From NCBI RefSeq assembly GCF_947507565.1, contig NC_089188.1, positions 496,001-560,000 on the forward strand: a stretch of 64,000 nt of DNA, read 5' to 3'. Source of the DNA: Oscarella lobularis (lineage: Eukaryota > Porifera > Homoscleromorpha > Homosclerophorida > Oscarellidae). Each line of letters opens with the position of its first letter. The stretch's first letter is position 1. The notes beneath the pieces were generated by a model that was not told the origin of the DNA, did no database searches, and was given only the letters and a program-made list of their open reading frames with translations. Of this stretch, positions 56,505 to 64,000 are shown in pieces. The position numbers and the translations under genes were made by a program.

Positions 56505-59500
56505 TCAATCTATAGATATTTTTTGGACGATGACCTTATGAGTGTCTCCCTCAAAAACACCACTAACTATTTTCTTTGCCGTAAGAATATTTTCAGCTGT
56601 CAAACCCCTTTCATGTTCGACAAAATTGACTTTTAGCGTTTCGAAGCACCTTTGTGCTGACATTCGATTGGCGGGATTACGACGAATCAAGCAAGAGCAA
56701 AGCATGAATAAAACAGGACGACTAGCAAGAGCATCAAGCTGAGTCTGCCTCTCCTCTGGAATAGGACCCACACCCGTGAAGATCTCAAGTAATGAAACGC
56801 CCACGCTGTACACGTCACTATTCAACGTGCTCGAAGTGGCAGGACTGCCAGACTCAGGCAACCTTTCTGGAGCGAGATAGGGAGGGCTCATTGGACCAGC
56901 GGACAGAGAACTCTCGATAATATGAGCCGCTCCCAAGTCACCCACTTTTACCGTCATATCTCTCGTGACGAGAACATTTGACGGGCGAATGTAGCCGTGA
57001 ACGTAGGGTCGAGGACGAATCTGATGAAGATACGATATACCTGACGTCATATCCATGGCAATAGACAGCTGCTCGTAAATGGTCAAATAGGATCGGGATG
57101 CGTGGGCGGCGTCGATGACTTCACTGACGGATCCTTCGAGTAATTCCATGACGATTTGGAGAGGAGATCCTTCGGTTATGACCGCTCCACATACGATCAT
57201 TATATTGGGATGATGGAGTCGACTGCATACGAGGACTTCTCGTCGAAACATTGCCACGTTGCGTTGACTTGTAATGAGGTCGTGAATTTTCTTTACGGCG
57301 ACTCTCATTCCGCGCCATTGGCCCACGGAAACGCCTTAGTCATATACGCAATGTTAAATTTAAATAAATAACTATTTATGACGTTCACCTGCAAAAGATC
57401 CTGAACCGAGGTTTTGGCTGGACAGGTGAACTTCGTCTGGACTAAGGTTCAACACGTCAGTGAACTCGTCGAGGCGTCGCTTCATCTCGTCACGAGATGC
57501 TTCAAGGGTTTCGCAGCGTGTCAATGCAACACTACGTTGACGTTGTACTGACGTCAGTTCTTCCCTACAGAACAGAAATTTTCTAAAGTTAAATTATGTA
57601 ATTTTCTTGGGAACCTGACGGAAGAAATTTGTTCGTCTTTACGACGCTGAGCGAAAAATGATTCTCTATGAACAGACGCCAATTCTTGCCTATATTTAAA
57701 AGCTGAAATCAAATTTATTTATTACTTTTAATAAAAACCTGATATGTGCAATTTCTCCGTCTTTACGCTCAACAAGACGATGGGAAGACGTCAGTTCTTC
57801 TCTAAAATCACAAAAAGTCACGATAATTAAGATTAAAATGACACATACCGTAGTATTTAAAGTAAAAGCCAAAATTAACAACATTTACATGAACAATTGA
57901 CCTTATTAGAGTGATTTCTCCTTGGGCAGACGCTAGTTCTTTTCTAAAAACCAAAAGAGACGAAATTATCTTTTACAGTAGTATATAACATAATATATAA
58001 CCTGATAAAGAATTTTTCTTCTGTAAATTCAGAGCACCTTCGTCGCAAATGTTCGAGCTCGCGTTGTATCATGTCAATTTCTCTGTCATTGGGAAGTGAA
58101 AGACGCGGAGATGAAATTGCTGCACGAATTGACGCCCGCCTCGACGAGAGAATTTCTTGTTTAATTTTCATGTACGACTCGTTCTTGACGTCTTGAAAAC
58201 GTTATTCATTAAACGTCCGGACATAAGTCAATTAAAATTTATTTATCAAGAAAAGAGCAGTTTAAAATAGGCCTTTCTGACCAATCCCAATTGAGACCAC
58301 CACAGACAATGACGTCAGTAGACTTGTCTTCGTTCTGCACACAATGACATGTGTGCAACCTAACTTTTCCCAATTGTGGATCAAAGTCCATCTTTACAAA
58401 TAATCATTAAAATTTCAATAAAGTAAAATTATAAGAACCTGATATGCTCTGGAATTGTCACAATCCAGAACGTAAACATAGTCAGATTTGGTTTTGTCGA
58501 CCATTAGACCACCAACGAGAAGACAAATTGATTCATCTTCTAATCCTTCTGCCACTAATTGGCAAATTACATGTTGTTGTCTTGGTGATGGTTTCACATT
58601 GAAATCAATGATTGTCCACAACTAAAAATATTTCCTGAAAAGATTTAGTTATTATTTAACTACGCGGGTTTACTTTGCGATTTAAATCCATCAAAATAGA
58701 GAGAGATTCATTCTCCACGTCCCTTCCATAAAGTAATGCTCGATGCTGCTCAATGGTTGCCATGGTAGCGAAAACAAGTGGTTTTGGTCGTGTTCCACTT
58801 AATTCCAAATCCAACCATATACCTAGTTTATGTTTCAAATTATTATCAAATTGATATTAAATCGAGTCATCTTTTTCATTTCCCTCTCCAAGTCGAAATT
58901 CATAAATATCATTACTCCAGTTGTATTCGCCCTGAGTTGCCCCAGACTGGAGTTGATCACGAGGAATCTTCTTTTCGGTCGATCCCCCGAACATGATCAT
59001 TCTTGATCCAATCGCACACAAACAGCAGAATGCGCGTTCGTGCGGTTTCTTTCCTCCGATAGGCGTCGCTACTTCGATCTATTCCATTTTCTTCGGATCG
59101 AGACGATAAACGATTCCCAGTTGATGATCCTCTTCTGTCCATCCCCCGTATGAGTAGATCATCTTGTCGATCAGGGGGGTCCGTCACGAGCGCACGCTAG
59201 CGCTAGTGACACACCCTTTTTTGAAAGTCCGTTTCTTGCGTCGTTTTGGGCGATACCTTCTCGTTACAAGATCGAATCTGAATAAAGTACGAATAAGATT
59301 ACTGACGTACGTTTTCGCGGCCTGAAACCTCACCTTTGTCCCGTTGCGCACGACCTACTTTTCGCGGCCTGCATCTCGGGCAGTAGTCCGATTCCAGTTC
59401 TGGAAGACACCGATTTCAACCGCCTACACAGTAGCCTTCTCTGCCGCAGAGTGATGCGCTGTCGCTTGTCTTTCGTTTCTGAGATGTTTGCTTCTTTAGT

Positions 59501-60422
59501 ATATGAATCCTGGCGCCCTTCGTTTCGTTGACTGGAGGTATTGCCATCCTGTCGTCGTGCACAGTGTCTTCGAGTAGATCGACGTTTTGCACGTTCGGAT
59601 GGATAGGTGTAGGATCTCTGTCGTTTCAATCGATGGAGACGAGGGGCCATCCTCGACTGAGGAGAGTGGACTGTAGACGATGGCCGAGTCTTCTCCTTTG
59701 GAGTCAGCCTTGTAGGAGACTGAGCATCCGGTCTGCGCTTGCCTAGCTGACTTCCTGAGCCGCCCACTGCATTTATGTACAATTTCACCGATAGAGCAAG
59801 GTCTAATGAAGCGCATCACCACGCCGATACGTTTTGGAATAACATTAAAAGACAATGCATGTCTGAAAAGCAAGGACGGTCAATGACTACCACCTGCAGC
59901 ACCTCGAAATAGTAGCGACCCCGAAACGAGGCAAAGCAAAGACGTCCCGTTCTAAAAATAACCAGGCAAACTTGAAATGAGATTTAATCAAAGTGCGATA
60001 CATAAAAAGACATGCATTTTAGGGGAAAACGTCAAGAAACGAAGAGTTCTCGAAGTTTAGCGCGCGCTCGTGACGGACCCCCCATGCTTGTCGATGACAA
60101 CACATCTTGCTCCCGTACAAGGAGGAGGAAATGTTCGACCTCGAGTCAATCGACGGATCCACTTCTTTTCCGCTCTTCGAACATTCATCACAAAGATTTC
60201 ATTGCGGGGAAAGTATTTTGATCCATCGCGGCCACCGAAGAGATGAAGATGATCGTCGACCAACGCGCATTCATGACCATATCGCTTCTCGGGTGCGTGG
60301 GCTTGAGAGTCGTCGTCAGGGGAGTCGTTTGTGCGAAGTATTTGGCGAAGCCACGCCATTTCTCTGACAACCAGTGCGCACGCGCAGTAGCTAAATTTTC
60401 GTCTTTTCTTTGTGTGTTTCAC
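56505..60422 (-). pseudogene. Kelch/coiled-coil pseudokinase K3, interrupted by a transposon
   Basis: From the 5' end: a Kelch exon (60422-60087; RYGHECALVDDHLHLFGGRD), interrupted by a 915-base transposon, resuming at 59171 with MIYSYGGWTEEDHQL and FCCLCAIGSRMIMFGGS. Further Kelch exons lie at about 58655-58840, 58440-58625 (SICLLVGGLMVDKTKSDYVY) and 58270-58395. Then come a coiled-coil exon (58000-58190; MIQRELEHLRRRCSEF), several tiny coiled-coil exons (57.5-57.95 kb), GSGSFAG (about 57395-57560) and an uninterrupted kinase exon 57334-56505. A TAG at 59079-59081 replaces a Kelch Trp. The catalytic-loop Asp is Tyr (HGYIRPSN), so the kinase cannot be normally active, although VAVKK and DLG remain. 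A short transcript from an internal start might still encode a pseudokinase. Confidence 0.75.
59172..60086. mobile_element. DNA transposon with 9-base target duplication (915 bases)
   Basis: CTTGTCGAT flanks the element exactly on both sides (59163-59171 and 60087-60095). The left end reads CAGGGGGGTCCGTCACGAGC and the right end, reverse-complemented, reads CATGGGGGGTCCGTCACGAG, so the termini are inverted with one base inserted. A 9-base duplication is typical of Mutator-like elements, but the termini are not ones I know. An internal minus frame (59330-59788) rich in Arg/Gln/Ser is not a recognisable transposase. It splits the Kelch exon of K3. Confidence 0.85.
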
Positions 60423-60429
60423 GGAATGT

Positions 60430-62110
60430 TCTGGATTGAGCCCGTTCTATTGCATCATCGAATGAGACCCGGTTGTCGACCTGTTTTCTCCTTCAAACAA
60501 TTTTTCTCGTGGATTGTGCAGCGAAATCGTCGATTCGGCATCGACGAAGAAGTCAAATAGACTGCTGAAGGTCAATTGTACAAATTACAAATTGTTGCAT
60601 GCAACGAAGACAAGAATCTGAGGTCTGAGGGAGAGTAGAGAGAGGAGGGGCCCCTTTCTCTTTTTTTTCGGTTTGTGAACGTTATTTTTAGGGGCTCGTC
60701 TTTAGGCGGCATTTTATGATGGATTAGAAGAGATTTGATAGAGCAAATTTTGACAGATAATAGGTTCTCTAAAATTAACATAATCTATTTCAGGGTTTGA
60801 TTTGATTTGAATATTTAGACTAATTGAATAACTTTCACGCCCGTGGGCGTCTCCAATTTTATTCCTCTCAAGCGTTACGCTATCCAGCCGTGAAAGCCCT
60901 TCCTCACAACCTGTGACACATCCCCACCCGAGTTCCTATATTTTCTTTATAATACTTGGACGGAGAAGGGAAATGATTGGGAATGAAAGCATTTCAATGG
61001 CAAGGACTATGATAGGTAAGATACTTTTGAATTTATCAGGATCTAGTTTAGAATCCGTGCTCCAATTATAGGGTAGTTTGTTTTGAGTGGGATTGAAGGA
61101 TGTTACCAATAAAGGATCAGGTAAGTGCCTATGTAATTCTTTGGATGTTATTGGCTTTGCTTGTTTTGTTGTGGCAGGAAGAAGACTTAGGTGTGGACTT
61201 AGGTGTGGGACGAGGGATTTTTACATTGTCTCTTTTATTCGACTATACTGTATGTGCTCCTGATTTATCATATTCAAATCAAATTATTTTTTAATTAAAG
61301 ATGCCTCATTTTTGGTAAACGGGAGAACCAAGAGAAAGGGTAGTTGGCCAGAATTCTAAGAAAAATTTGTATTGATTAGGCAATTTTTTCAGGGATTGGG
61401 CGTAGGTCTAAGGATAAGACGAGATTGAAATTTTATTTGTGCTCTACTTTTTCAGAAGTATTTTACAGATTTTAGTTGTCTAGTTTTGGTAATTTAATAA
61501 TGAAATAGTGTTCTTTCGCGTGTATCAACACATCATTGAATTTTTTAGAGTATCCTCGATCTTTTGTGGCACGTCGTTTCAGAACAATTTCCACTTCATT
61601 CACAATACTGACGTCATAAACAATTCCCAAAAATCAAGCGTCCTAAGTCCTTCTCCTTCGATCCCCTCTTGTTTAGAATCCGTGCGCAATTTATTGGGTT
61701 TCTCGAAGTGGGATGAACGTTGGAGTCGTTACGTCATTGGAGGACGTTACATGTGATGGATCAGATAAGTGCCCAAGTTACTCTGTGAATGTCAGTGGCT
61801 TTTCTTCTTTTGCTGTGGCAGGTGTTTCGGTACATTGACAATCAGCAACATTGAGTACGAGCAAACATCAAAAAAAACAAAACAGACAAGTCAAAGTGAC
61901 TATTGTCAGCGGATTTTTCGTCCTTTGATCGCTTTAGCCGATTCGGCCTTCAAGGCACCTACCGTAAAGCTTTCTTTCAGCAGCTTTAACCAACGTAAAC
62001 GTCTGCGTCAGAGCACCAATGAACCGTTTTTCAGACCATCCGGCGTGAAACTACGCAGAGAAAAGTGTAGGCTACAATCGGCGCCATCGGTATATAGTTT
62101 TCATCTATAG
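60430..62110. other. No gene recognised between K3 and the lipid-transfer-like gene
   Basis: The sequence at about 61470-61530 (TAGTTGTCTAGTTTTGGTAA and CGTGTATCAACA) repeats with changes at 55375-55440, upstream of K2, indicating that the kinase duplication unit extended this far. Plus-strand frames at 61508-62110 are not supported by any family. Confidence 0.4.
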
Positions 62111-62116
62111 ACTTAC

Positions 62117-64000
62117 GCTAAACCATCCGTTGTGCTTTATCTCATAAAGTTGATAGAATGCTCCAATTTTCACCGAGACAGGCTCTTGACCGAAGAAGAC
62201 ATTCAAACAAGCCGATAGTGTTGGACTTTCCAATTTAAGGCTGGCCTCGGCGTTTATGTAGTATTTAACAGAGGCACTCACATCGATTCCACCTCGAGCA
62301 GCCTGTGAAAGAACACTAAAAGGCTTAGGAAGAGACTGGAAAAGCGTCGTACCACGATTCCCGCGGTGGCACCTCCATTTGCGGTAAACGAGATGGACGG
62401 CTTAAAATACGCTTTTGCAAGATTACTTGGCTGCGTTGGGCACAGTTCGTAACCGGCTGTCCCCGCTAGCTGAACGTTTCCGGACAAGTAGAGATGCACG
62501 TTGATTCCAAAGGCCAAGTAAATAGTATGTTGGGCATTCAAAACCCTGTAGTTAGCTCCTTTCCCAACCGGCGTCTCTCTTGACAAGCAAGCAGGAAACG
62601 ATCTTGACGTATAGGGAATAATGGTTTGGAAACCGACACGAGCGAAAACCGTAAAGCTTAAGGTCGACTCGGTTCCTGTAACAATCAGATACGATTCCAG
62701 GAGGCTATAATCTCTTCCAAAAGCGTGGGCGTATGCGACGGTTTTGCCAAATATTTTGGCAATCGATGGATTCATCGAGTTTGCTCCTGCAAAACCTCCG
62801 GCCGTTAGACGCACGTGAAGCTGGTCGACTCCCAGTCGTCTGGCGTAGAGGTAGGCTGCGTGGTTTTGGTAGTCAGACAGGTCTTGCCTTCGGCTTGAGA
62901 GACTGCTTATGTCGTTGAACTGACTGTTGGAATGCGCCCAGTAGGTCGATGTCGTAGTCGATCGTCGAGTTCGGGACGTCGTCGTTGCATTGTCGTAGTC
63001 GGCGTGATTTTCGTTCGTTAAATAGGCTGCGACGAACTTTTCCAACTCCGTCCGAACTCCGTCGTTCCGCGCGGCGCGATTGGCGAGAAGATGCGCGACG
63101 CCATAGAAAACGGACTCGCTGTTGCGTTGCCGGCGTAGGCGCTCAAGTATGACTTCGTCGACGCGACTTTCGTCGAATTGGCTAGAAAGGACGAACGCTG
63201 CAGCGTGACGAATTTTTTCAAAAACAGTTGCGTTGACGAGAACGCAGCTGAGGGGTTCGATTGCCGCCGAATTGCGCGTGTTTCCTAAGGCGAAAAAAAG
63301 AGTTGTGGCGTTGGCAAACGATAGGGCGGACTTCAAATTGAGTTTGCGGAGTTGGTCCAAAAGGCGCTCGGTGATTTCATCGGACGTTTTTGCGTCCGAG
63401 CTTCCGGCGAGAGAGCCTAAAGCGAGTAGCGCTTCGTCGCGCGCCTGCTCCGTTTCGTCGTTTGCGTATGCCTTGACAAGAGCGACGATCTTTTGGGAAG
63501 GATGGTGAACGAAGGGAATGCTGGTCAGAATGAATTTGAGATCCAAGTTGTATCTTTTATGATCCTTCAGGGCGAAGCTGATTTGCTAGAAGGGAAGCGA
63601 GTTGCGAGGCAATAAACTAAGGTGTACGTACGAAACTACCTTTTGGGACGCTTTGGTGCTGGAGGAGACGAGAAGGGGAAAGAGGAAATGACGCAAATTA
63701 GACGAACCCTATAGGAAGGAGAGCTGGAAAGAGTCACTCACTAGTAGCAGAGCGCAGACTCACAGTTTCAAAGTGATCGATGACCGCATCACTGACAGGG
63801 GTGTTGGCTCCATCTGAACAGCGAAGATACTCGCACAGACCCTCTAACTCTAGCATATACACCAGGTTGGTGTCTGTAGAGAAAGCGGCTCGTTTCTAGG
63901 CAAAATATATCACACGAAGTTATGCCTTACATGAGCCATTGTAGTCGCCGTCAACGCCCGCTATTTCGTCCATTAAGTCGATTAAAAGCGGAATTTGCGC
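62117..64000 (-). CDS. Large-lipid-transfer-like protein (vitellogenin/MTP N-terminal type), partial
   Basis: Main exon 63585-62353 begins with helical repeats resembling the vitellogenin-N alpha-helical domain (TSIPFVHHPSQKIVALVKAY, ARDEALLALGSLAGSS, LFFALGNTRNSAAIEPL, RHAAAFVLSS). It then enters a beta-rich region (AYAHAFGRDYSLLESYLIV, INVHLYLSGNVQLAGTAGY). A further exon (about 62300-62117, KIGAFYQLYEIKHNGWFS) ends at a GTAAGT donor. Upstream exons at about 63870-63770 and 63935-64000 (IPLLIDLMDEIAGVDGDYNG) run off the window. Members of this superfamily move lipid into secreted particles or yolk. Similarity is by pattern of helix repeats only and needs a profile search; the 3' end was not found. 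Confidence 0.5.

Noticed and set aside
59330-59788. Transposase in the 915-base element
   Set aside because: The frame is Arg/Ser/Gln-rich with no DDE-type spacing or zinc site visible; the element looks non-autonomous.
61769-62110. Plus-strand protein of 113 codons
   Set aside because: Lies opposite the 3' part of the lipid-transfer-like gene, with no family match and a poor start context.

Overview
The window reads as animal nuclear DNA with very short introns (several of 34 to 60 bases), densely packed gene pieces and many small transposons. Family content (a USP9X/FAF-type deubiquitinase, Frizzled-like receptors without a visible cysteine-rich Wnt-binding domain, WxxW-domain membrane proteins, a large-lipid-transfer-like protein, Kelch/coiled-coil kinases) fits an early-branching metazoan. 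My best guess is a sponge; that is inference, and the species is not identifiable by reading alone. One assembly gap of 200 N lies at 13473-13672.

Layout. 1-3.5 kb: 3' part of a broken USP9X-like gene (copy A) followed by coiled-coil exons. 3.5-5.6 kb: foldback element, minisatellite, nothing coding. 5.6-10.2 kb (minus): multi-exon gene with a DUF6589-like region and a RING-like C-terminus, carrying a 936-base transposon in an intron. 10.2-16.1 kb: mostly non-coding, with a recurring palindromic motif, the gap, a MITE and a small unknown gene. 16.4-18.8 kb (plus): Frizzled-like seven-helix receptor. 19.9-26.4 kb: a young Ty3/gypsy element with 111-base LTRs nested in an older repeat. 26.4-27.3 kb: ISWI-type ATPase pseudogene. 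27.4-29.1 kb: two minisatellites. 29.2-32.0 kb: WxxW-domain membrane protein. 33.1-34.0 kb (minus): receptor tyrosine kinase pseudogene. 35.8-36.7 kb: three-exon short-chain-dehydrogenase-like gene. 38.3-41.2 kb: secreted/ectodomain gene ending in WxxW domains, cut by a MITE. 42.7-44.9 kb (minus): second Frizzled-like receptor. 45.7-51.6 kb (minus): coiled-coil kinase K1 directly downstream of USP9X copy B. 52.8-60.5 kb (minus): two Kelch/coiled-coil kinase relatives, K2 (broken) and K3 (pseudokinase with a transposon in its Kelch exon). 62.1-64 kb (minus): large-lipid-transfer-like gene running off the edge.

The most striking organisation is a pair of inverted USP9X-like 3' fragments (arms about 3.4 kb, about 44 kb apart), both followed by the same coiled-coil exons. 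In copy B the exon phases allow the deubiquitinase exons to splice straight into a coiled-coil plus protein-kinase gene, which would be a new chimera. Around it, many genes carry single clear lesions (nonsense codons, 1-base or 11-base deletions, transposon insertions, lost catalytic residues), so the window looks like a duplication-rich region with active decay.

Exon boundaries were placed by eye from GT/AG sites, phase and family similarity; none was checked by software or RNA data.
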